13,476 nucleotides of DNA from DAOTTI01 sp034437795 (GCA_034437795.1 DAOTTI010000152.1:1-13476), one strand, 5' to 3'; positions 1 to 6,887 are shown, counted from the first letter of the stretch. Program-made: numbers and translations. Notes: generated by a model not told the origin, from the sequence alone.

Positions 1-84
1 CTACTCGCTACTCGCTACTCGCTACTCGCTACTCGCTACTCGCTACTCGCTACTCGCTACTCGCTACTCGCTACTCGCTACTTG
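1..84. repeat. 7-bp tandem repeat (ctactcg)n
   Basis: Eleven perfect head-to-tail copies of ctactcg fill positions 1-77. A twelfth copy with one change (ctacttg) is at 78-84, and the next seven bases (ccactcc) look like a decayed copy. The array starts at the window edge, so its true length is unknown. The unit length is not a multiple of three and no gene runs through it, so it is an intergenic simple repeat that could vary in length by slippage. It ends about 115 bp before the Uma2-family gene. Confidence 0.97.
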
Positions 85-137
85 CCACTCCCTCCAGCCG
101 TTGCGCCGCTGCGCGGCCGCGCCCCCGCCGAGAGCCG

Positions 138-143
138 TACAAT
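138..143 (+). promoter_or_regulatory. possible -10 element upstream of the Uma2-family gene
   Basis: TACAAT matches the sigma70-type -10 consensus at 5 of 6 positions. It stands out in an otherwise G/C-rich stretch, 55 nt before the ATG at 199. No convincing -35 hexamer lies 16-18 bp upstream; TTGCGC at 101-106 is too far away. This is therefore only a weak promoter candidate. Confidence 0.25.
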
Positions 144-198
144 TCCCTTGGGCGGTAGTGGGTGCGAACCACGGAGCGGGGTCCAGGAGTGAGTCGCC

Positions 199-879
199 AT
201 GAGTGCTCAGGCGCCGGCGGCGCCGGCTGCAGCCCCAGTCATCTATCCAGAAGGCGACGGCCGGCCCATCGCTGAGAACACCAAGCAGTTCCGCTGGATC
301 GTCACGATCGAAGGCGGCCTCGAGGCGCTGCTCCGCGACGATCCCAATGTGTTCGTCGCCGGCGACCTCCTCTGGTACCCCGTCGAGGGCCGCCCCGATA
401 TCTGCACCGCTCCAGATGCCATGGTCGTCTTCGGCCGGCCCAAAGGCGACCGCAGCGCCTACCTCCAGTGGCTGGAGGGCGGCATCGCCCCGCAGGTCGT
501 CTTCGAGGTCCTCTCCCCCGGCGACACCGTCGCCGATCTGGTGCGCAAGTTCCAGTTCTACGACCGCTACGGCGTCGAAGAGTACTACATCTATGACCCC
601 GACCGCGGCCGGCTGGAGGGCTGGCTGCGTCGTGACGGCGCCCTGCAGGAGATTGAGTCGATGCAGGGGTGGGTGAGCCCGCGCCTCGGCATTCGCTTTG
701 AGCTCGCCCCAGACGGCGAGCTACGGCTTTACCGCCCCGACGGCGAACGCTTCGCCTCCTACGTGGAGCTAATGGCCCAGCGCGACCGCGAACGCCAGCG
801 CGCCGAGCAGGAGCGCCAGCGCGCCGAACGGCTGGCGGCTCAGCTGCGGGCGCTGGGCGTTGAGCCGACCGGCGACTGA
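199..879 (+). CDS. Uma2-family (DUF820) restriction-endonuclease-fold protein with coiled-coil tail
   Basis: This 226-residue protein belongs to the Uma2 family, which has the PD-(D/E)XK nuclease fold and is abundant in Cyanobacteria and Chloroflexota; its physiological role is largely unknown. The putative active-site residues are all present: D73 in APDAMVVF, E103 in VVFEVLSPGD, and K117 in the following helix, with the typical YGVEEYYIYDPD strand at 124-135. Residues after about 190 form a charged helix rich in R, E, Q and A (RDRERQRAEQERQRAERLAAQ) that is probably a coiled coil. The ATG is preceded by AGGAG at 185-189, 9 nt upstream, which supports this start. It stands alone on its strand, next to a tandem repeat, with no partner gene or transposase in view. 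It has no evident link to the flagellar genes. The family is clear; nuclease activity is inferred from the residues. Confidence 0.9.
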   Translation: MSAQAPAAPAAAPVIYPEGDGRPIAENTKQFRWIVTIEGGLEALLRDDPNVFVAGDLLWYPVEGRPDICTAPDAMVVFGRPKGDRSAYLQWLEGGIAPQVVFEVLSPGDTVADLVRKFQFYDRYGVEEYYIYDPDRGRLEGWLRRDGALQEIESMQGWVSPRLGIRFELAPDGELRLYRPDGERFASYVELMAQRDRERQRAEQERQRAERLAAQLRALGVEPTGD

Positions 880-925
880 CGGCTGCCGTTCAGCGCCCGG
901 CCACTCCCGATCCCCGCCCGCGGGT

Positions 926-948
926 CCTTCCCGCTCCCTTCGGGAAGG
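926..948. terminator. GC-rich hairpin after the Uma2-family gene
   Basis: CCTTCCCG (926-933) pairs perfectly with CGGGAAGG (941-948) around a 7-nt loop. It lies 47 bp after the Uma2 stop codon and between two convergent genes, so it could serve as a terminator for either strand. There is no T-tract, so intrinsic termination is uncertain. Its right half runs into a gcgagggctcc end shared with the interspersed repeats. Confidence 0.4.
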
Positions 949-965
949 GGCGAGGGCTCCACATC

Positions 966-1002
966 CCCTCTCCCTTTGGGAGAGCGCGAGGGTGAGGGCT
1001 CC
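966..1002. repeat. interspersed palindromic repeat, copy in the convergent spacer
   Basis: CTCTCCC (968-974) and GGGAGAG (978-984) form a perfect 7-bp stem with a ttt loop, followed by a gcgagggtgagggctcc tail. The same hairpin-plus-tail pattern recurs at 8660-8697. Less exact copies are at 8621-8650, 6709-6741 and 9257-9296, always in the same orientation on the plus strand. Here it lies between the ends of two convergent genes and may act as a bidirectional terminator. Confidence 0.75.
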
Positions 1003-1036
1003 ACCCATCAATGAACGCGCCGCGACCGCGCCGCGC

Positions 1037-2866
1037 TCAAGCGCGCGCTTCGTCCCACAGCGCTCGAACCTGGGCGTCCTCCGGCGCCAGGGCCCTCGCC
1101 CGCTCCAGCAACGGGCGCGCTTCCGCCCGCCGCCCCTGTTCAAGCAGCAGCTCCGCCAGGTTCACCACCGCATCAACGTGGTCGCCATCCAGCGCCACCG
1201 CCCGCCGCAGCGCCGCCTCCGCCTCCCCCATCCGCTCCAGGGCGTGTAGCGCGCTGGCCAGCCCGTTGTAGAAGATGGGATTGCCCGCCTCGGCAGCCAC
1301 CGCGTCCTGGAACGCGGCCAGCGCCGCGTCCGGCCGGCCACGCTGAAGGGCAACGCACCCCTGGAGAAAGTGCGCCCCGCCCGGCGCATCCAGGAACGGC
1401 CGAGCCCGCTCGATCAGGTACGCCGCGGTGTCAAGACGCCCCTGCTCCAACTCCCGCTGCGCCTGCTGCAGGTGCTGTCGGCCCACGCTCGCCCGCTGCA
1501 CCACCGTCATCGCCGCCGTCAGTGGAGCGGCCGCCCCCGCCCGGATCCGGCGTTCGGCCTCGCCGGCATCGAGCAGCATGTCGACGAGCGTCAACGTGCG
1601 GTCGAAGGCCCGTCCGTCGTTGAGGTAGTTGAACCGGTAGAGCGCGCTGGCGCGGCGCTCGGCCAGCCCGCATTGCGTCGGCGTATCGCCGAGCGCCGCC
1701 TCAATCGCGTCGCTGAGCGTCTCCCCGTCCTCCACCACCAGCACCCCATCCTGCGCGCTATAAAGGTAATCCAGGAAGAGCTGCCCCAGGCGGACGCTGA
1801 TGACCGGCCGGTCCAGCAGCATGGCCTCGATGCCAATATTCGAGTCCACGCACATCACCAGGTCGCAGGCGTAGATGTGGCGCGCGTCGGCCCAGCCCCC
1901 CTGGACGATGTGCGGCACGCCGGCCGCCTGCGCCACGGCCCGGTACCGGTTGACGATCGCCGGCTCCCGCTCGACCGGATGGATCTTGACGATCACCTGC
2001 AGGGGGCGGCGCCGGTGGACCTGCCCCAGCGCCTGCATCGCCACCTCGTAGTGCTGCCAGGGCCAGTCCGGATACAGGAAATCGGCGGCTTGCTGGTTGC
2101 TGATCGCCGTGCTGGCGAACATCACCACCGGCCGGTCCGGGTCTAACCCCAGGCTGGACCGGATGCTCCTGCGGTCGGTCAGCAGCGCCGCCTCACGGTA
2201 CCCGTCCCAGGCCGGATTGCCCGTGATGGCGATCCGTTCCGCCGGCGCGCCGAAGCGCCGGAACCACTCGCTCGTCCACTCCCCGTACACCGCCACCACG
2301 TCCGCGCGCACGTGTGCGGCCACGGTGCGAGCGTAGGGCACGCCGTGCATCAGGTGCAGCGTCGGTATGCCCCGTTGGCGGGCCGCCAGCAGCAGCGCCG
2401 TCGCCGGATGCGCTTCGTCACGGACCAGGACCAGACGCAGGTCCTCGCGGGACGCCACCAGCTCGAAGGCCTCCACCGCCGTCGCCGCTTCCACAAGGTA
2501 CGCCCGCGCATAGTGCATCGCCAGGTCGCAGGCCGCGCGCCGCTGGCGTCGATCAGTGAGGCCAGCAAACGACGCGAAGCCCGGACCCCGCACCGCCGCC
2601 TCCAACTGCGGCAGCACCGCCGCCGCGATCTGCTGGGCGCGCTGGCGGGCCCGCGGCTCCGCCGTGTGCAGGAAGTCGACCGGCTCAATCGGCAGGCCGG
2701 CGGCCGCCACCAAACCGGCGTGCCCCGCCGGAAAGCCCAGCAGCCGATACCCGCGCGCCGCCAGCCCCTCGTACAGGCGCCGGTCGCGCGCGTCGGCCGC
2801 CACGAGAATGGTTCCCTTGTGGCCGCCGGAGCCTCCCGAACCGCGCGCCACGCCCAGCGTGCTCAC
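1037..2866 (-). CDS. GT-B-like glycosyltransferase with C-terminal TPR repeats
   Basis: This is a 609-residue predicted cytosolic protein. An N-terminal stretch of about 430 residues resembles two-lobed GT-B sugar or polyol-phosphate transferases: HLMHGVPY (171-178) with the HG pair, ITGNPAWD (214-221), VIVKIHPVE (291-299), and MCVDSNIGIEAMLLDRPVI (338-356), which resembles donor-binding segments of this fold. Residues about 462-609 are tandem TPRs (AALAAFQDAVAAEAGNPIFY, then two more). The GTG start at 2866 is chosen because it overlaps the stop of the upstream gene as GTGA and because folded sequence begins just after it. The reading frame stays open much further upstream, but that part looks non-coding. 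It is divergent from a GT2-TPR/MAF operon, so transfer of a sugar to flagellin or a surface glycan is plausible. The exact family and the donor are not recognisable. Confidence 0.82.
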   Translation of the reverse strand: MSTLGVARGSGGSGGHKGTILVAADARDRRLYEGLAARGYRLLGFPAGHAGLVAAAGLPIEPVDFLHTAEPRARQRAQQIAAAVLPQLEAAVRGPGFASFAGLTDRRQRRAACDLAMHYARAYLVEAATAVEAFELVASREDLRLVLVRDEAHPATALLLAARQRGIPTLHLMHGVPYARTVAAHVRADVVAVYGEWTSEWFRRFGAPAERIAITGNPAWDGYREAALLTDRRSIRSSLGLDPDRPVVMFASTAISNQQAADFLYPDWPWQHYEVAMQALGQVHRRRPLQVIVKIHPVEREPAIVNRYRAVAQAAGVPHIVQGGWADARHIYACDLVMCVDSNIGIEAMLLDRPVISVRLGQLFLDYLYSAQDGVLVVEDGETLSDAIEAALGDTPTQCGLAERRASALYRFNYLNDGRAFDRTLTLVDMLLDAGEAERRIRAGAAAPLTAAMTVVQRASVGRQHLQQAQRELEQGRLDTAAYLIERARPFLDAPGGAHFLQGCVALQRGRPDAALAAFQDAVAAEAGNPIFYNGLASALHALERMGEAEAALRRAVALDGDHVDAVVNLAELLLEQGRRAEARPLLERARALAPEDAQVRALWDEARA

Positions 2867-3285
2867 CGTTCTCCATCCCCCTCGCTCGCGCCCTCGTCCG
2901 GCGCCGGTCCCTGCCTCTCCGACCCCTCGGCCGCCCCTGCGGGCGCAGCCCCCTGCTCCACGAGCCGCACCAGGGCCTGCACGAACGGCGCGGCAAAGTG
3001 GTACTCCAGCGCCTCCATCAAGGAGACCCCGCGGTGCTTCACCACCCGCTCGATGGGCGGAAAGCGGTACCACCGGTGGGCCAGCCGCGCGGCCTCCTCG
3101 TCGATCCAGTGGAGCACCGCCGGCGCCGGGCCGGCGGGATCGTGGCCGGGCAGGCCGGGGAGAACGGGCCCCCGCCTCCAGCCACCATCCCTGGTCGCCT
3201 CTCCCGCGTTCGGCGCCGGCGCCTGCCGGCCACGCCCCGTCTCGTCGCTCCCCTCCATCGCTCCTGGTCCTGGTTGCTTCGCCAT
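2863..3285 (-). CDS. small protein of unknown function, coupled to the GT-B/TPR gene
   Basis: This 140-residue protein matches no family I recognise. Only residues about 57-112 look folded, probably as helices (HWIDEEAARLAHRWYRF, then IERVVKHRGVSLMEALEYHF, then FVQALVRLVEQ). Both flanks are rich in G, A, P, E and R and look disordered. Its stop overlaps the next gene's start in a GTGA arrangement (2863-2866), so the two are almost certainly co-translated. The ATG at 3285 is the best upstream start; an ATG at 3258 is an alternative, and neither has a strong ribosome binding site. There is no signal peptide or membrane segment. A partner or regulatory role with the downstream glycosyltransferase is inferred from context only. 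The ordered core and the overlap argue that it is a real gene. Confidence 0.7.
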   Translation of the reverse strand: MAKQPGPGAMEGSDETGRGRQAPAPNAGEATRDGGWRRGPVLPGLPGHDPAGPAPAVLHWIDEEAARLAHRWYRFPPIERVVKHRGVSLMEALEYHFAAPFVQALVRLVEQGAAPAGAAEGSERQGPAPDEGASEGDGER

Positions 3286-3382
3286 TCTTGTCTGTCGCCC
3301 TATTCTCCGCCATCCGCCGCGCCGTTGCGCCTGGCCCAGGACTTCTCTCATCCGGCTTCTGGCTGGCCCGCCCAGGGCATCT

Positions 3383-3400
3383 CCATCGGCCACCCGGCCG
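3383..3400. promoter_or_regulatory. 18-bp inverted repeat in the divergent glycosyltransferase spacer
   Basis: ATCGGCC (3383-3389) and GGCCGAT (3394-3400) are perfect 7-bp inverted arms around ACCC. They sit in the 174-bp spacer between the two divergent glycosylation operons, about 60 bp before the plus-strand ATG and 98 bp before the minus-strand ATG. Each arm reads GCCGAT outwards, which resembles the start of the sigma28 -10 element (GCCGATAA). No matching TAAA-type -35 is visible, however. It could be an operator shared by both directions or back-to-back -10 regions. Confidence 0.35.
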
Positions 3401-3459
3401 ATACGCTCCGGGCTACGCTGGCGGCAGCCCCGTCGCCGCCCTGAGATACTGCCGCCATC

Positions 3460-5097
3460 ATGCCCAAGCGACGTCCTTCCCGGCCGGCCCCCGGCGCCCC
3501 CCGCGCGGCGCCGGCCGCCCGCCACGCGCGCCAGAGCCGGCCGGCCGGCGTAAACGGCCAGCCCCGCATCAGCCTGTGCATCATCGCCCGTGACGAGGCG
3601 GAGAACCTGGCCGCCCTCCTCGAGCAGGTGCGCTCGCTCGTCGACGAGATCGTCGTGGTCGATACCGGATCGTGCGACCAGCGGACCCTGGAGGTGGCGC
3701 AGCGCTACGGCGCACGCACCGCGCGCCACGAGTGGACCGACGACTTCTCCGCGGCGCGCAACGCCACCATCGACCTGGCCACCGGCGATTGGATCCTCAC
3801 CCTGCACGCCGATGAGCGCCTGCACGAAGCCACGCCCGGCGCGCTGCGTACCCGGGTGCGCCGCCCCCGCGCCGAGCCGGGTCAGAAGCCCGAGTTCACC
3901 TGCTTTGCCCTCCTCTACCGCGAGGCGGCGCACGAGGCGCAGGGCCGACAGCAGGTCGCCTTCGCTCCCCGCCTCTTCCCGCGCCACCCTCGCCTGCGTT
4001 GGGTCGGCAGCTTTCACGAGGCCCCCGTCTTTCTCGATGATCCGAATAACCTGGTCACCATCCCCGTGGGCGAGCTGGCGGTAATCCACCTCGGCCACCC
4101 CGGCGACCAGGCGCGGCTCCAGGAGAAGCGTGCGCGTAACCGCCGGATGCTGGACGCCGCTATCGCCCTCACGCCCGAGCGCCCCTTCGTGCACTTCGTC
4201 GCCGGGCGGGAGTGTCTCCTGCAGGGCGACTTCGCGCCCGCGGCGGAGCGGCTGGAGCGGGCCGTCGCCCTGGCCGGCGAGCCCCCGCCAGGGTTCATGG
4301 AGCAATGCTACGCCGACCTGGTCACCGCCTGCTGTGAGCTCGGGGACTACGAGCGGGCAGTCCGATACGGAAATGAAGGGCTGCGCTACTTTCCCACCGC
4401 CGACCTGGACTGCGCCGTCGCCCTGGCTCTGCTCCTCCGCAACGGCGACGGCGACGCCGACCGCGCCTTCCTGCACTTCCAGCGGGCGCGCGGCCTCTAC
4501 CACATCGGGAATACCAAGCGGGGCAGCCAGGACGTGATGACCTGGCGGCCGTTGATGGGCATGGGTTACGTCTGGGAGCGCCGCGGGCAGTGGGACCGCG
4601 CCCTGGCCTGCTATGAGGAGGCGCTGCACTATCAGCCGGCCGACGTGGCCATTCGCCGCCGCGCGGCCGCCGCCCTGCGCAAGCTCGGGCGCCCGGCCGA
4701 GGCGGTGCCCCACCTCCGCCAGGCGCTCGCCTCGGCCGGCGCGGGCGACCCGCAGCGCCACCACGATGCCGATTATCAGGCGCTGCACCTGGCCCTGGCC
4801 GGCGCCCTGCAAGAAGCCGGCGAGTTGCAGGACGCCTACGACTATCTCGACGACCTGGTACGCCGCTGGCCAGCCATCGAACCGTATCGCCTGGCCCTGG
4901 CCGATCTGCTGATCGCCGTCCAGGAATACGAGGCGGCGGTGGACGTGCTTGGCGCCGCTCTCGACGGGCCGGACCTGGCCGGCGCCGGCGTCTACCAGCG
5001 CCTGGGCGCGGCCCTGACCCAGCTGGGCCGCCACGCGGATGCCACCAACGCCTACCAGTTGGCGGCCAGCCAGACCGCCAGCCAGCCGACCGGATAA
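3460..5097 (+). CDS. GT2 glycosyltransferase with TPR domain
   Basis: This 545-residue cytosolic protein combines an N-terminal family-2 (GT-A fold) glycosyltransferase domain, about residues 36-215, with TPR-like helical repeats from about 238 to the end. GT2 signatures are ISLCIIARDEAENL (37-50), EIVVVDTGSCD (63-73), DDFSAARNATIDLATGDWIL (94-113), APRLFPRHPRLRWVGSFHE (169-187) and VIHLGH (208-213). The position of the metal-binding DXD motif reads HAD (116-118) instead of DAD. The first 35 residues are a basic, Ala/Pro-rich extension. No clear Shine-Dalgarno precedes the ATG, so the start could be slightly different or the mRNA could have a very short leader. The MAF gene begins 1 nt after its stop, so they form one operon. 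Proteins of this kind near flagellar genes are often glycan-building enzymes for flagellin; that role here is inferred. Confidence 0.88.
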   Translation: MPKRRPSRPAPGAPRAAPAARHARQSRPAGVNGQPRISLCIIARDEAENLAALLEQVRSLVDEIVVVDTGSCDQRTLEVAQRYGARTARHEWTDDFSAARNATIDLATGDWILTLHADERLHEATPGALRTRVRRPRAEPGQKPEFTCFALLYREAAHEAQGRQQVAFAPRLFPRHPRLRWVGSFHEAPVFLDDPNNLVTIPVGELAVIHLGHPGDQARLQEKRARNRRMLDAAIALTPERPFVHFVAGRECLLQGDFAPAAERLERAVALAGEPPPGFMEQCYADLVTACCELGDYERAVRYGNEGLRYFPTADLDCAVALALLLRNGDGDADRAFLHFQRARGLYHIGNTKRGSQDVMTWRPLMGMGYVWERRGQWDRALACYEEALHYQPADVAIRRRAAAALRKLGRPAEAVPHLRQALASAGAGDPQRHHDADYQALHLALAGALQEAGELQDAYDYLDDLVRRWPAIEPYRLALADLLIAVQEYEAAVDVLGAALDGPDLAGAGVYQRLGAALTQLGRHADATNAYQLAASQTASQPTG

Positions 5098-5098
5098 G

Positions 5099-6463
5099 AT
5101 GCCGGATACCACTGCGGAACGGCTGGCCAGGCACCGGCAGATCATCTGCCGACGCTGGCCACACGTCTGGGCTGCGCTGGAGAGCGCAGTCCCGCCGGCC
5201 GGCGTCGTCCTCACCGAGGATACGCCGGAGCCGACCCTGTGCGTCGATGGCGTCCACCTGACCAGCGCCTACAACCGGCGCGCCGAGGCGGAGCTACAGG
5301 CGAGCGCCGTCCCGCGCGAGAGCGAGTCCGCCTGGGTGTACGGGCTGGCCCTGGGCGACCTGGTGCGCGTGCTGTTGGAACGCGAGGTCTTGCGGCGCCT
5401 GACCGTCGTGGTCATGAGCCCCGCAGTGGCCTACCAGAGCCTGCGCTCTGTCGATCACGCCGATTGGCTGGCGGACCCGCGGGTGGACCTGGTCCTCGCT
5501 GCGTCGCAGACTACGGTGCACCGCCCCTTCGCCGTGGCGCCGGCCTGCCTGCGCCTGGCCGGCGAGGACGCGGCCAGGCTCCGCGATCTCGTCGCTCTCG
5601 AGCTCAACGCCATGCGCCTGAGCCGCTACTTCGCGGCCCTGCAGCGCCAGTACCAGGCGGCGATCGAGGCCAATCTGGCCCGCTATGCCTCCGACGGCGA
5701 TGCGGGTGCCCTCTTTGGCGCCCATCAGGGCGGCGTAGCGGCTGTGGCCGCCGGCGGCCCGACGCTCAGCGACCAGTACCGCTGGCTGGCGGCGCACCGC
5801 CATCGGCTGGCCCTGATCGCCGTGACCACGGCGCTGCTCCCCCTGCACCGCGCCGGCTTTATCCCCGACGCCGCCGTGGTGGTCGACCACATGCCAGAGA
5901 TCCTGGCCCACTTCCAGGGGCTGGATACCACCGCCCTGGTGCGCACGCCCCTGGTCTACTTCCCCACGGTGCACCCCGACGTCCTGCGCTGGTGGCCCGG
6001 GCCCCGCCTGATGGCCTATCCCTGGCCCCAGCAGCCCCACCTGGCCGGCCTGGCCCAGCAGCTCCCGCGCGCCTCCCTCTTCTGCTCGGGCACGGTCACC
6101 CACGCGGCCGTCGACCTGGCCGTGCGCCTGGGCGCACGCCAGGTCGTACTGCTCGGGGCCGATTTCAGCTTCCCGCGCGGGCGCACCCACGCCGATGGGG
6201 CGGCCGAGGCGCGGCCGGCGGGGGAGACCGCCGCGCACCGTCTCTGGGTGCTCGACGGCCACGGCCGGCGCGTGCCCTCGGCCTTCAACCTGCGCGCCTA
6301 CCTGCGCGACCTGGAGGCCTACATCGCGCGCCACCCGCATGTGACCTTCGTCAATACGGGGCGCGACGGCGCGCGGATCGAAGGCGCGCTCTGGCTGGAT
6401 GAGCTCGACGACCTCGCCTGGTCCAGCGACGGCCGGGCCCCGATGGAGCAGCCCCATGTATGA
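5099..6463 (+). CDS. motility-associated MAF-type glycosyltransferase (DUF115/MptE-like)
   Basis: This 454-residue protein belongs to the MAF family, which attaches nonulosonic acids (pseudaminic or legionaminic acid) or related sugars to Ser/Thr of flagellin in the cytoplasm before export. The DUF115 core is recognisable by GGPTLSDQYRWL (219-230), ALLPLHRAGFIPDAAVVVDH (245-264), SGTVTHAAVDLAVRLGARQV (330-349) and the VVLLGADFSF strand (349-358) followed by GRTHADG (361-367). Residues 1-200 form the variable N-terminal part. The ATG at 5099 is preferred: it follows the GT2-TPR stop after a single base, implying translational coupling, and an upstream in-frame ATG at 5039 lies inside that gene. 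The 92-aa gene overlaps its end by 8 bp. At about 450 residues it is on the short side for MAF proteins. Assignment to the family is firm; the sugar transferred is unknown. Confidence 0.9.
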   Translation: MPDTTAERLARHRQIICRRWPHVWAALESAVPPAGVVLTEDTPEPTLCVDGVHLTSAYNRRAEAELQASAVPRESESAWVYGLALGDLVRVLLEREVLRRLTVVVMSPAVAYQSLRSVDHADWLADPRVDLVLAASQTTVHRPFAVAPACLRLAGEDAARLRDLVALELNAMRLSRYFAALQRQYQAAIEANLARYASDGDAGALFGAHQGGVAAVAAGGPTLSDQYRWLAAHRHRLALIAVTTALLPLHRAGFIPDAAVVVDHMPEILAHFQGLDTTALVRTPLVYFPTVHPDVLRWWPGPRLMAYPWPQQPHLAGLAQQLPRASLFCSGTVTHAAVDLAVRLGARQVVLLGADFSFPRGRTHADGAAEARPAGETAAHRLWVLDGHGRRVPSAFNLRAYLRDLEAYIARHPHVTFVNTGRDGARIEGALWLDELDDLAWSSDGRAPMEQPHV

Positions 6464-6734
6464 CGCCCTGGAAACCGCCGTGCGCGCCTTCCGCCTGGGG
6501 ATCGACGGCGACGGCAACGACGCCCTGGTGCAGTTCATCGATGCCCTCTCCCGCGCCCTGGTGCAGGGCACGCTCCGCGTACCTGAGGCGGAGCTGCTCC
6601 CCCTGCTCGCCCTCGCGCTCCAGGCCCAGCAGCGGGGCGACCTGCTGCGCGTCGCCGACCTCCTGGAGTTCGAGATCGGGCCGCGCGTGCAGCAGCCCGC
6701 GCCGGACCTCCCCTCTGGGAGACTGCCAGGGTGA
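6456..6734 (+). CDS. small helical protein downstream of MAF, unknown function
   Basis: This 92-residue protein is probably all helical (MYDALETAVRAFRLGIDGDG; NDALVQFIDALSRALVQG; AELLPLLALALQAQQRGD; LLRVADLLEFEIGPRV). The ATG at 6456 overlaps the MAF stop by 8 bp and has GGAG at 6445-6448, which fixes the start; an in-frame ATG at 6399 lies inside MAF and is rejected. I recall similar small proteins ending in an ADLLEYEL-like motif beside MAF or flagellin genes in other bacteria, but I cannot confirm this here. The last nine residues (DLPSGRLPG) and the stop are encoded by a degenerate copy of the interspersed repeat at 6709-6741, so the original C-terminus may have been altered. There is no signal peptide or membrane segment. 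A role in flagellin modification or filament assembly is inferred from position. Confidence 0.72.
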   Translation: MYDALETAVRAFRLGIDGDGNDALVQFIDALSRALVQGTLRVPEAELLPLLALALQAQQRGDLLRVADLLEFEIGPRVQQPAPDLPSGRLPG

Positions 6735-6741
6735 AGGCGCC
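6709..6741. repeat. degenerate interspersed repeat overlapping the end of the 92-aa gene
   Basis: The segment reads cccctctgggaga followed by ctgccagggtgaaggcgcc. It matches the family ctccctttgggagagggccagggtgagggctcc with several changes and a shortened left arm. Its gggtga supplies the TGA stop (6732-6734) of the 92-aa gene. Orientation is the same as the other copies. Confidence 0.6.
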
Positions 6742-6829
6742 TTTGGCAAGCAAGCCACAGACTTCACCTGACGCAGGGAGGTTCAGGAATCCACCCGTCC
6801 CGCCGATGATGGGAGTAGCGGTCCGTTGC

Positions 6830-6845
6830 CTGTCAGCGCCGACAG
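6830..6845 (+). promoter_or_regulatory. small inverted repeat in the fliD leader
   Basis: CTGTC (6830-6834) and GACAG (6841-6845) are 5-bp inverted arms around six bases, 43 nt before the fliD GTG. The 153-bp spacer between the 92-aa gene and fliD also holds GCCGATGA at 6802-6809, which is 7 of 8 to the sigma28 -10 consensus but lacks a matching -35. Either could be regulatory; neither is convincing alone. Confidence 0.2.
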
Positions 6846-6887
6846 CCATGGACTGCCATCCACCAGCACCCAGGTGAGGGAGACAAC

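Noticed and set aside
1..84. CRISPR array
   Set aside because: The units are 7 bp with no spacers, so this is a simple tandem repeat.
860..1249. Plus-strand open frames across the Uma2 / GT-B spacer
   Set aside because: They read through the hairpin repeats and antisense to the TPR region, with Arg/Pro/Ser-rich composition and no ribosome binding site.
2867..3313. 149-codon N-terminal extension of the GT-B/TPR gene
   Set aside because: The sequence is Gly/Arg/Ala-rich shadow coding in a different frame over the 140-aa gene. The GTGA overlap gives a much better start at 2866.
3395..3402. GCCGATAC as a stand-alone sigma28 promoter for the GT2-TPR gene
   Set aside because: The -10-like match is good but no TAAA-type -35 lies at the right distance, so it is kept only as part of the inverted-repeat observation.
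2863..5214. Very long minus-strand open frame antisense to the GT2-TPR and MAF genes
   Set aside because: Only its 3' end (2863-3285) looks like protein. The rest is an open frame produced by high GC opposite clear plus-strand genes.
5294..6571. 425-codon minus-strand frame antisense to MAF
   Set aside because: MAF on the plus strand shows conserved family motifs. The antisense frame has none and is a GC-driven shadow.
6460..6771. Alternative 103-codon frame over the 92-aa gene
   Set aside because: Ser/Pro/Arg-rich and shifted relative to the coupled ATG at 6456, which has a ribosome binding site and encodes coherent helices.
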